A stretch of 9,032 bases of DNA from Candidatus Firestoneibacteriota bacterium (GTDB lineage: Bacteria > JACRDZ01): NCBI GenBank assembly GCA_016212735.1, contig JACRDZ010000135.1, positions 1-9,032 on the forward strand. The letters run 5' to 3'. Shown here in pieces: positions 1 through 6,273 of this stretch. The notes beneath the pieces were generated by a model. That model made no database searches. It saw only the letters and a program-made list of their open reading frames with translations, and was not told where the DNA came from. Position 1 is the stretch's first letter. Each line of letters starts with the position of its first letter. The translations under genes were made by a program, and so were the position numbers.

Positions 1-270
1 GATATATTTATAATTTTAAAACTCTGTGTCCTCAAATTAATTTTTACTTATAAAAGCTTTGTGTTTTATGATCTTTCTTACTTTTTTTTTGAGAACACTG
101 AGTAATAAATAAAAATAAAATAAAAAATACTCTCTAGTTCTATGTGGTTAATTTCTTTCTTGGGAAACTTCTGTACCCTGCTGGTTGACTAATATATAAA
201 TATCAGGCAACATTTAATATAAATTATGTGATTGGTACTGTCGTTTCATGAAAAAAGAAGGGCAAAATGA

Positions 271-302
271 AACCACAGAGATTTACTCTGTGGTTATTTT
301 TT
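271..302 (+). terminator. Rho-independent terminator
   Basis: A perfect 10-bp stem (AACCACAGAG at 271-280 pairing with CTCTGTGGTT at 286-295) with a 5-base loop (ATTTA) is followed directly by ATTTTTT (296-302). This is a textbook intrinsic terminator for + strand transcription. It lies 33 bases before the start codon of the binding-protein gene. It therefore either ends a gene left of the window or acts as an attenuator of the operon to its right. The stem is palindromic, but the T-tract favours the + strand. Confidence 0.8.
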
Positions 303-324
303 GGAATCAGCACGTGATTTATCT

Positions 325-328
325 GGAG
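325..328 (+). promoter_or_regulatory. Ribosome binding site fixing the start at 335
   Basis: GGAG sits 6 bases before ATG 335. The longer in-frame start at 248 has no such site and would make the terminator hairpin part of the protein. The first residues after 335 (MKKILFIV) form a proper signal/anchor sequence, which supports this start. Confidence 0.75.
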
Positions 329-334
329 ATAAGC

Positions 335-1312
335 ATGAAAAAAATATTATTTATTGTAACGTCAATCATTATTGTTTTTGCACTAATAATGATTTTAAAT
401 CTTAAATTAAATCATGAAAATAGGGAAAAAATAATAACTATAGGTATCCTTAACATAAATACTGGACTTAAAGCTGTGATTTATGGTTTTAAAACAGGAA
501 TGCAGAAATATAAATATGTTGAAGGTAAAAATATAAATTACATTTATAATAGTACACTTAATATGCATGAATTAGATGGAGAAATTAAAAGTATGATAGA
601 AAAACATGTTGATATGTTTTTAACAATTAGTACACCCATTGCAAAATATGCTAAGCTTGCACTTGAAAATAAAAATATTCCAATTGTGTTTGCATCTGTT
701 CTTTTACCTGTTAAATCAGGAATTATTGACAGTTTGATTCATCCTGGCGGAAATATCACAGGTATACAGGTTGGAGGGAGCACTGAAAAAGCTCTGGAAT
801 GGCATAAAACTATTTTACCGAATTCAAAATGCATATTAGTTCCATATGTTCCAAATGATGAAGCTAGTAAATATAGTCTGGCTAATTTAGAAAAAGCTGC
901 TGCAAAACTGAATATAAAACTTATTATTAAACAAGTTTTCACATCAGATGACTTGAAATCCGTACTTGAGACTATTCCGAAAGAAGCAGATTCGATATGG
1001 CTGTTAAATTCAAATTTCCTTGTTTCAAATATAAAAATTTTTACAGATAGCGCAATTAGACATAAAATACCGCTTTCATCCGGAACATCACAGTATAAAT
1101 CAGGCGTATTAGTTTCATACGGACAGGACCCTTTTGAGACAGGGATACAGGCAAGCCGTCTTGCGCATAATATTTTACATGGAGTATCTCCATCTGATTT
1201 GCCTGTCGAAACTGCGGATTTTTTTCTTGGAATAAATCTTAAAACAGCAGAATTAATAGGAATTAAAATCCCTGATGATATTTTACAGCAGGCAGATGGA
1301 ATAGTTCGTTAA
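335..1312 (+). CDS. ABC-type substrate-binding protein (TrpX-like, ABC_sub_bind family)
   Basis: This 325-residue periplasmic-type binding protein belongs to the ABC_sub_bind/TrpX-like family, whose members bind small solutes, in some cases aromatic amino acids. The N-terminus is MKK followed by a hydrophobic stretch at about residues 4-22. There is no lipobox Cys and no clear signal-peptidase site, so it may stay as a membrane anchor. The mature part shows the family pattern: a first beta-strand IITIGILN, a conserved PIVFASVLLPV region followed by a PGGN motif at residues 137-140, and near the C-terminus GIKIPDDILQQAD. The length matches the family. The start at 335 is preferred for its RBS and signal sequence. 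The histidine kinase gene begins 9 bases after its stop, so the two are probably one operon. No permease or ATPase gene is in the window, so a role in presenting ligand to the kinase is possible. That role is inference and the ligand is unknown. Confidence 0.85.
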   Translation: MKKILFIVTSIIIVFALIMILNLKLNHENREKIITIGILNINTGLKAVIYGFKTGMQKYKYVEGKNINYIYNSTLNMHELDGEIKSMIEKHVDMFLTISTPIAKYAKLALENKNIPIVFASVLLPVKSGIIDSLIHPGGNITGIQVGGSTEKALEWHKTILPNSKCILVPYVPNDEASKYSLANLEKAAAKLNIKLIIKQVFTSDDLKSVLETIPKEADSIWLLNSNFLVSNIKIFTDSAIRHKIPLSSGTSQYKSGVLVSYGQDPFETGIQASRLAHNILHGVSPSDLPVETADFFLGINLKTAELIGIKIPDDILQQADGIVR

Positions 1313-1321
1313 GAGGAATAT

Positions 1322-3013
1322 ATGTTTAATAAATTTGGCAAGAATAGTATCAGAACACGTTTTAAAGCTGCATTTTCTTTTTTGGTAATCCTTCCTTTGT
1401 TTCTGCTCGGTATAATTCTTATCTGGCAGAGTTATATCGTTCAATTTGAACAATCAAAAAACCTACAGATTAAAATATTGGACGAAGCAGAAAATCAAGT
1501 TAAAAATTATATATATAATTTTGAAAATAATCTGAATATGATGATCAGCATGAATGATATTAACAATAAAGGAGATGAAGAGCAATATATAATTCTTTCA
1601 AAAATGCTTTTACATAATTCTAAATATTATAAAAACGTATTTAATGAACTTGTTCTGGTTGATGAAAAGGGAAAAGAGAAGATACATTTAAGCCGTGTTT
1701 CTATTTATACAAAAGATAATCTCATCTCCAGATCAAAAGATCTTGAGTTCGTCATACCAATAAATAACAATAAAATCTATTATAGTCCGGTTTTTTCTGA
1801 CAAAATAACTGGTGAACCTTATATTAATATTGGTATACCCATAATTGATATCCATAGTGGTCTTGTGAAAAATGTACTTATTGCGAAAATCCATTTAAGA
1901 GATATATGGGAAATAGTAACGAATATTTATCTTGATAGAAATATCATTGTTTATATTTTAGATAATCAAAATAAAATCATAGCTCATCCAAATCCTTCAA
2001 TTATACTGCGCGGGACTTTTATTAATACTGGAGATATGTCTGAAATCAGTAAAGGATTATCTGGTTTTAATGTTTTTAAAACAGTAAAAAAAATAGTATT
2101 GTGTAACCAGATTTTTTATATTGTTGCTGAAAGACCTGTTATAGAAGCATTATATCCTACAATTCAAATAGTGTTATTTATTACAGTAATTTTTTTAATA
2201 GCAATTACGGGAGCATTAGTACTGCGTTATATTGTCAATAGACAGGTTATTCAACCAATCGAATCTCTGGCATCTGTTGCAAAACAAATAAGTAACGGAA
2301 ATTTATCTGCTCAGGCTATTGAGACAACTGGTGATGAATTTGGAACTCTGGCAAATGTATTTAATAATATGACAGGGAAGTTAATAAGAACTATAGAAGA
2401 AAAAGAAGTTCTATTAAAAGAAATTCATCATAGAGTTAAAAATAATATGCAAATTATTTCAAGTATCCTTAATCTACAGACAGGATATACAAGTGATAAA
2501 GAAACAATTACAGCTTTAAGAGAATCAAGAGATCGTATTCAAGTTATGGCTCTTATTCATGAAAAACTGTATCAGTCCAAAAATTTGTCAAAAATTGATT
2601 TTTATGAATACATTGATGAACTTATAACAAATCTATTCTCCTCATACGGGATCAAAAGTGAAATAATAAAATTTGAAATTGATGTTAAAAATATTTTTCT
2701 TAATATCAATACTGCTATACCATGCGGTTTAATAATAAATGAACTTATTTCAAATTGCCTTAAACATGCTTTCCCAAACAGAAAAAGCGGTAAGGTAAAA
2801 TTAAGTATTTATAATGATAATGAAACTTATACAATAATAGTAAGTGATGATGGAATTGGTTTGCCAGAAAATTTTGATTATAGAAAGACAGAAAGTCTCG
2901 GGATCAAATTGGTGGCATCTTTGATAAATCAGCTGAATGGTACTCTAACTCTGGATAAAAACATGGGAACTACTTTTAAAATTATGTTTCAAGTCAAAGG
3001 AAATACTATTTAA
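1322..3013 (+). CDS. Membrane sensor histidine kinase (dCache-HAMP-HisKA_2-HATPase_c)
   Basis: This is a 563-residue transmembrane sensor kinase. A first membrane helix (about residues 14-36) leads into a large extracytoplasmic sensor of double-Cache type. The sensor contains [15 protein letters not shown] and, in the distal lobe, [18 protein letters not shown] second helix (about 281-305) is followed by a HAMP region (about 305-358, with [18 protein letters not shown]). The HisKA_2 H-box EIHHRVKNN starts at Glu-367; by family analogy His-370 is the phosphoacceptor. The ATPase domain has an N-box ([12 protein letters not shown]; Asn-473, Asn-478), a G-box (DDGIGLP at 509-515) and a second Gly motif ESLGIKLV. 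All catalytic motifs look intact. AGAGGA stands just before ATG 1322, and the gap to the binding-protein gene is 9 bases. The natural partner downstream is a decayed regulator, so the kinase has no intact adjacent response regulator. Confidence 0.9.
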   Translation: MFNKFGKNSIRTRFKAAFSFLVILPLFLLGIILIWQSYIVQFEQSKNLQIKILDEAENQVKNYIYNFENNLNMMISMNDINNKGDEEQYIILSKMLLHNSKYYKNVFNELVLVDEKGKEKIHLSRVSIYTKDNLISRSKDLEFVIPINNNKIYYSPVFSDKITGEPYINIGIPIIDIHSGLVKNVLIAKIHLRDIWEIVTNIYLDRNIIVYILDNQNKIIAHPNPSIILRGTFINTGDMSEISKGLSGFNVFKTVKKIVLCNQIFYIVAERPVIEALYPTIQIVLFITVIFLIAITGALVLRYIVNRQVIQPIESLASVAKQISNGNLSAQAIETTGDEFGTLANVFNNMTGKLIRTIEEKEVLLKEIHHRVKNNMQIISSILNLQTGYTSDKETITALRESRDRIQVMALIHEKLYQSKNLSKIDFYEYIDELITNLFSSYGIKSEIIKFEIDVKNIFLNINTAIPCGLIINELISNCLKHAFPNRKSGKVKLSIYNDNETYTIIVSDDGIGLPENFDYRKTESLGIKLVASLINQLNGTLTLDKNMGTTFKIMFQVKGNTI

Positions 3014-3024
3014 AATGTGTTATA

Positions 3025-3211
3025 ATATACCCAAGCTAATCAGGTTTGAGAAATTTAGAATGATCAGATGTGCTTCAGATTGGAACGATATTAGTTCGCA
3101 AAACCGCAGGCGTAGCTTTGAGCTACGTTGAGGATTTTGCGAATGAATATCGTTCCAAGATGGGGTACAGATAACGTTATAAATTCGCAAACCTGATTAG
3201 CTTGGGTATAT
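3025..3211. repeat. 187-bp nested palindromic element, MITE/REP-like
   Basis: The outer arms 3025-3048 and 3188-3211 are perfect 24-base inverted repeats, beginning ATATACCCAAGCTAATC on the left and mirrored on the right. Weaker symmetry continues inward (AAATTT at 3051-3056 against a mirrored GAATTT). At the centre lies a second long hairpin (3080-3158). The element occupies nearly all of the space between the kinase stop and the RBS of the decayed regulator; without it the gap would be only 29 bases. It has no coding capacity of its own. The ends contain TATA on both sides (left around 3026-3029, right 3207-3210), compatible with a TA-target insertion, but the boundary is ambiguous because TATA is itself palindromic. 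This is probably a non-autonomous mobile element or a structured intergenic repeat. No second copy occurs in the window, so a repeated nature is not shown here. Confidence 0.75.
3080..3158. repeat. Inner long hairpin of the palindromic element
   Basis: Three perfect stem blocks are nested. TTGGAACGATATT (3080-3092) pairs with 3146-3158 (13 bp). TTCGCAAAA (3095-3103) pairs with 3135-3143 (9 bp). CGTAGCT (3111-3117) pairs with AGCTACG (3121-3127) around a 3-base TTG loop. Short mismatched internal loops separate them. The hairpin is visibly more GC-rich than its surroundings and has no T-tract after it, so it is not a standard terminator. In RNA it would form a strong structure in the leader of the downstream gene. 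I have an uncertain recollection of similar GCGTAGC...GCTACGTTGAGG intergenic palindromes in deltaproteobacterial genomes; this was not checked. Confidence 0.75.
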
Positions 3212-3216
3212 GTCAA

Positions 3217-3222
3217 AAGGAG
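3217..3222 (+). promoter_or_regulatory. Ribosome binding site of the decayed regulator
   Basis: AAGGAG lies 7 bases before ATG 3230 and starts 6 bases outside the right arm of the palindrome. It was therefore left intact by whatever placed the element there. It confirms 3230 as the original start of the regulator gene. Confidence 0.75.
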
Positions 3223-3229
3223 CGACATT

Positions 3230-4167
3230 ATGGTTGATAAAAAAATACTTGTTGTAGAAGATGAAAGTATTGTTGCCATGCATATAAGTGAGAGTCTTAA
3301 AAAAATGGGGTATTCAGTTCCGGCAATTGCTGTTTCAGGAGAAGATGCGGTTATGAAAGCTCTGGAAATCAAACCTGATTTGATTTTAATGGATATTGTA
3401 TTAACTAGACATGACAGGTTGGAATCAAAAAAATGCTATAGGCAAAAAACTTTCAGATGTGCTGAAATTTAAAGACAAACATATTTCTTTTATTGAACAG
3501 GATCTGGTAAATAAAGTTCTTATGGAAGGAACAGTATTAAATTTATTAGAGGATCACATTCTAATTACTAAATATGGAACAGAAATACCGCTTTCTATTA
3601 ATATCGCACCATTGAAAGAAGGTAATACACCGGGTATTGTTCTTGTCTTCAGAGACAATTCAGAACGTAAACAGTTTGAGGAAACCATTAGATATCAGGC
3701 ATACCATGATATTCTTACTGATCTGCCAAACAGAATGCTGTTCATTGATCATTTTACTCTGGAATTGGCTCAGGCAAGACGTAACAGTAAAAAATTGGGA
3801 ATATTGTTTATAGATCTCGATTGGTATATTACCAACCTCAGGTGGACATGAATATGCAGAAAATAATAAGTTCGGAGTTGGTTATCTTTCATTAAACAAT
3901 CTTAAAAAATTCCATATTCAAAAATTGAAAATTGACAAAACTTTTATTAATGATATTTCCCACGATCCTGACACAGATTCTGTTGTAAATGCAATAATCG
4001 CCATGGCACACAATCTTAATTTAAAGATAATTGCTGAAGGAGTTGAAAATAAAAACCAGATAGATTTTCTCCGTTCCGCTGGTTGTGATGAATTTCAAGG
4101 AAATATATACACTAAACCTCTGTCAACAGAAGAGTTTAATGATTTTCTTACAACAATAAAACAGTAA
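3230..4167 (+). pseudogene. Decayed response regulator/c-di-GMP protein (REC-PAS-GGDEF-EAL)
   Basis: This is the remnant of a large cytoplasmic regulator expected to receive phosphate from the upstream kinase and act on cyclic di-GMP. Fragment 1 (3230 to about 3404) is the first half of a receiver domain. It has the acidic pair ED at residues 10-11 and phosphoacceptor Asp-55 in LILMDIVL, after which the domain stops. Fragment 2, in another frame (about 3405-3825), starts in mid-PAS at MTGWNQKNAIGKKLSDVL. It continues through the PAC-like GTEIPLSINIAPLKEG and VFRDNSERKQFEE, then the GGDEF onset YQAYHDILTDLPNRMLF, and ends at ILFIDLD. Fragment 3, in a third frame (about 3838-4167), has a corrupted GGDEF-like SGGHEYAE and then the C-terminal part of an EAL domain. 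That part runs from KFGVGYLSLN (normally DDFGTGYSSLN) through KLKIDKTFIND and IIAEGVEN to a proper stop. Missing are the rest of REC, the front of PAS, most of GGDEF and the EAL signature itself. The frame-1 reading from 3230 ends at 3472. It is most likely non-functional; short REC or EAL-tail peptides might still be made. Collapsed assembly is an alternative cause. Confidence 0.88.
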
Positions 4168-4289
4168 ATAAAATGAAACATCCATTAAAAAAGATGCACA
4201 TTTAGCTCTCAAGGAAATTAACGGCAAATGAAATTTGATTTTAGATAAATAAGTAGATAAAAATCATATTTATGTTATAATAATAAATT
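4168..4289. other. Intergenic gap with possible receiver-domain scrap
   Basis: These 122 bases lie between the decayed regulator and the BamD-like gene. Frame 4193-4249 reads KDAHLALKEINGK, a stop, then NLILDK. This vaguely resembles the middle of a receiver domain (AL-x-EI-x-G-x-x-x-DLILLD), so more signalling-gene debris may be present, but the match is short. A TATAAT hexamer at 4276-4281 could be a -10 box for the downstream operon; no good -35 box was found at 17 bases. There is no clear terminator. Confidence 0.35.
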
Positions 4290-5324
4290 ATGATAACTAA
4301 ATGCTTGATGAATAAAAATATGTATATTTTATTAACATCAGGAATATTACTATTTTTTTTCTACGGTTGTGCTGGGAATAAAGATAATGCCAGGATTGAT
4401 TACAGAGAACTAGATAAAAAAGCTCTGGAAATAATGGAAGTGGCAAAAGCTCATTATGAAAAAAAGAATTACTTCCGCGCTAGATGGAATTATGGGAAAG
4501 TTATTAAAAAATATCCGAAAAGTAATTATGCTGATGATGCTCAGTTTAATATTGCCAGGATTTTTCACGAACAGGAAAGTTACTGGAGAGCTATTGACGA
4601 ATATAAAAAACTTGTTGACGACTTTCCTGCAAGTGACAAAATACCGGATACGGCAAAATATCTGAATGAAATTGGGGAGGAGTACTGGCAAAAAAATAAA
4701 AAATATGATGCTGTTGAAACATTTAAAAAAGCTATAGAGATTTATCCTTTCGGGAAATTTGCTCCAGATATTCAATTTAGAATTGCGAATTACTATTTTG
4801 AAGAAAAAGAATATGAAGATGCGATAATTCATTTTGAAAAAATAATAAGATTATACCCTGATCATCCTATGTTTTCCATGTCAGAATATAAACTGGGAAT
4901 ATGCTATTTTAATGCTTCATCCCAGTGGGCTTTAGACCAGGAAACCACTCAAAAAGCTATACATCAGATGGAAATATTTATAGAACGTTATCCTAACAGC
5001 ATTTATATTAATGAATTAAAAAGCAATATAAATATTTGCAAGGATCGTTTATCAAAGCGGCTTTATAAAACAGGAGAATTTTATTTTGATAATGATAAAC
5101 ATGAAGCAGCAGTTATATATTATAAAAATGTAATTGAAGAATACCCTGAAACAAAATGGGCAGCATATGCTCAATTTGGAATAGCTGAAACATTCGAAAA
5201 AGAAAGTGATTGGAATAAAGCTATTCAAGCTTATAGGAAATTACTTGAAGATTATCCAGATAGTGAATTAACAGAAAAAGTACTTACCCACATAGAAAGA
5301 GTAAATAGTAAAATTGTAAAATAG
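4290..5324 (+). CDS. bamD: BamD-like outer-membrane assembly lipoprotein with TPR repeats
   Basis: This lipoprotein is probably the BamD component of the BAM complex, which inserts beta-barrel proteins into the outer membrane from the periplasmic side. A signal sequence (hydrophobic residues about 12-25) ends in FFYGC, with Cys-27 as the lipidation site. TPR units follow (AKAHYEKKNYFRARWNYGKVI, then FHEQESYWRAIDEYKKLV, and others). The BamD hallmark is present: Asp-216/Gln-217 in a DQETTQKAI segment followed by FIERYPNS (to about residue 237), then RLYKTGEFYFDNDKHEAAVIYY. At 344 residues it is longer than E. coli BamD (about 245), apparently through extra TPR-type repeats. The start is uncertain: ATG at 4290, 4308 and 4320 are all in frame, none has a strong RBS, and each leaves a workable signal peptide. 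ribF starts 8 bases after the stop. A general TPR lipoprotein of the same superfamily is the alternative. Confidence 0.8.
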   Translation: MITKCLMNKNMYILLTSGILLFFFYGCAGNKDNARIDYRELDKKALEIMEVAKAHYEKKNYFRARWNYGKVIKKYPKSNYADDAQFNIARIFHEQESYWRAIDEYKKLVDDFPASDKIPDTAKYLNEIGEEYWQKNKKYDAVETFKKAIEIYPFGKFAPDIQFRIANYYFEEKEYEDAIIHFEKIIRLYPDHPMFSMSEYKLGICYFNASSQWALDQETTQKAIHQMEIFIERYPNSIYINELKSNINICKDRLSKRLYKTGEFYFDNDKHEAAVIYYKNVIEEYPETKWAAYAQFGIAETFEKESDWNKAIQAYRKLLEDYPDSELTEKVLTHIERVNSKIVK

Positions 5325-5332
5325 ATAAGTGG

Positions 5333-6262
5333 ATGATAAATATTATGAATATTTTTCACAACTTTGATAGACCTGGAAATTATTTAAAAAATATAGTAAT
5401 AAGTATAGGAAATTTTGACGGTATTCATCTTGGACATCAGAAAATACTCAAGGAATTAATACAAGAAGCTGCAATGTGTGAAGGAACACCGCTGGTTCTT
5501 ACTTTTATACCTCATCCTCTTACAATATTAGCGCCTGAAAAATCACCTCCTTTATTAACAAGAATTAAAGATAGATTATTATTAATTCAAAAATACGGGA
5601 TAGATAATATTCTTCTTATAAATTTTGACAAAAGATTCTCGGAAATCACTCCGGAAATTTTCATTAAGGATTATCTTGTAAATCAGCTTCGCATAAAAAA
5701 AATTGTTATAGGACAGAATTATTTTTTCGGTAGAAATAAACAGGGGAATATAGATTTTTTAAAAAAATATGCAAAAGTATATAATTTTAATGTTAAAGTT
5801 GTTTTACCTTTTATTATTGATAACCAGATTCTAAGCAGCTCAAAAATTCGTTTTTTTATTAAAAACGGCGATTTAGAAAATGCAAAAAAATATTTAGGAC
5901 GGGATTATTTTATAAGAGGTAAAGTTGTATCAGGTGAATCAAGAGGTAGAACTATTGATATACCAACAGCAAATCTGCAAGAACTGCCTGTACTTTTACC
6001 TCCATGTGGAGTATATTATACAAAAGTAATTTATAAAGAAAAAGAATATAGAGGAGCTACTAATATAGGAATAAGACCAACTTTTGGAGATAATCAAAAT
6101 AAAATAGTTGAAACACATATATTGGACTTCAACGAATTTTTATATCATCAGGAAATAACTATCAGGTTTATTAAAAAAATACGTGATGAAATTAAATTTT
6201 CATCAATAGAAGAACTAAAAGCACAGGTAAAAAGAGATATTGAAAAAATAAAACAAATTTAA
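5333..6262 (+). CDS. ribF: Bifunctional riboflavin kinase/FAD synthetase
   Basis: This cytoplasmic enzyme phosphorylates riboflavin to FMN and then adenylylates FMN to FAD, using ATP in both steps. The N-terminal nucleotidyltransferase domain shows GNFDG (residues 26-30) and HLGH (32-35), then LTFIPHP, FGRNKQGN and SSSKIR. The C-terminal kinase domain has GRTIDIPTANL, with the flavokinase PTAN at 211-214, then GVYYTKV, NIGIRPTFGDN (about 244-254) and VETHILDF. Its 309 residues are the usual length and no key motif is missing. ATG 5345 (residue 5) is an alternative start; the weak AAGTGGAT sequence at 5328-5335 is better spaced for it than for ATG 5333. The gene lies 8 bases after the BamD-like gene and 11 bases before the ferredoxin-ASKHA gene, so the three are probably co-transcribed. 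Confidence 0.95.
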   Translation: MINIMNIFHNFDRPGNYLKNIVISIGNFDGIHLGHQKILKELIQEAAMCEGTPLVLTFIPHPLTILAPEKSPPLLTRIKDRLLLIQKYGIDNILLINFDKRFSEITPEIFIKDYLVNQLRIKKIVIGQNYFFGRNKQGNIDFLKKYAKVYNFNVKVVLPFIIDNQILSSSKIRFFIKNGDLENAKKYLGRDYFIRGKVVSGESRGRTIDIPTANLQELPVLLPPCGVYYTKVIYKEKEYRGATNIGIRPTFGDNQNKIVETHILDFNEFLYHQEITIRFIKKIRDEIKFSSIEELKAQVKRDIEKIKQI

Positions 6263-6273
6263 AAGGAACAGCG

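Larger units (their letters stand above)
1..334. other. AT-rich non-coding leader region
   Basis: No convincing gene was found on either strand here. The stretch is very AT-rich, with T-runs near 82-91 and A-runs near 105-126. It contains CTCTGTG-like words: ACTCTGTGTCCTC at 21-33, a degraded CTCTAGTTCTATGTGGTTAA at 132-151, and both arms of the terminator hairpin at 271-295. These look like decayed copies of one intergenic motif. A TTGACT hexamer lies at 185-190 but has no well-spaced -10 box, so I do not call a promoter. An upstream ATG at 248 is open in frame with the downstream gene, but it runs through the terminator and is not believed to be coding. Confidence 0.6.

Noticed and set aside
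248..334. N-terminal extension of the binding protein from ATG 248
   Set aside because: It would read through a perfect terminator hairpin and place 29 polar residues before an obvious signal sequence; GGAG sits correctly before ATG 335.
3025..3211. Palindrome as a rho-independent terminator of the kinase operon
   Set aside because: Neither the inner nor the outer stem is followed by a T-tract on the + strand.
3025..3211. CRISPR repeat or attachment site
   Set aside because: There is a single inverted pair, no direct-repeat array, no spacers and no integrase gene nearby.
3091..3372. Minus-strand open frame over the palindrome and receiver start
   Set aside because: It is formed from the palindrome and the antisense of a recognisable receiver domain; no RBS or family resemblance supports it.
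3371..3380. AAACCTGATT matching part of the palindrome's right arm (3189-3198)
   Set aside because: Only 10 bases match, and here they encode the normal KPDL of a receiver domain; a coincidence.
4410..4832. 140-residue minus-strand open frame
   Set aside because: It is antisense to a strong TPR coding region and rich in Phe/Ile, as expected from the complement of Lys/Glu/Asn-rich AT-rich coding DNA.
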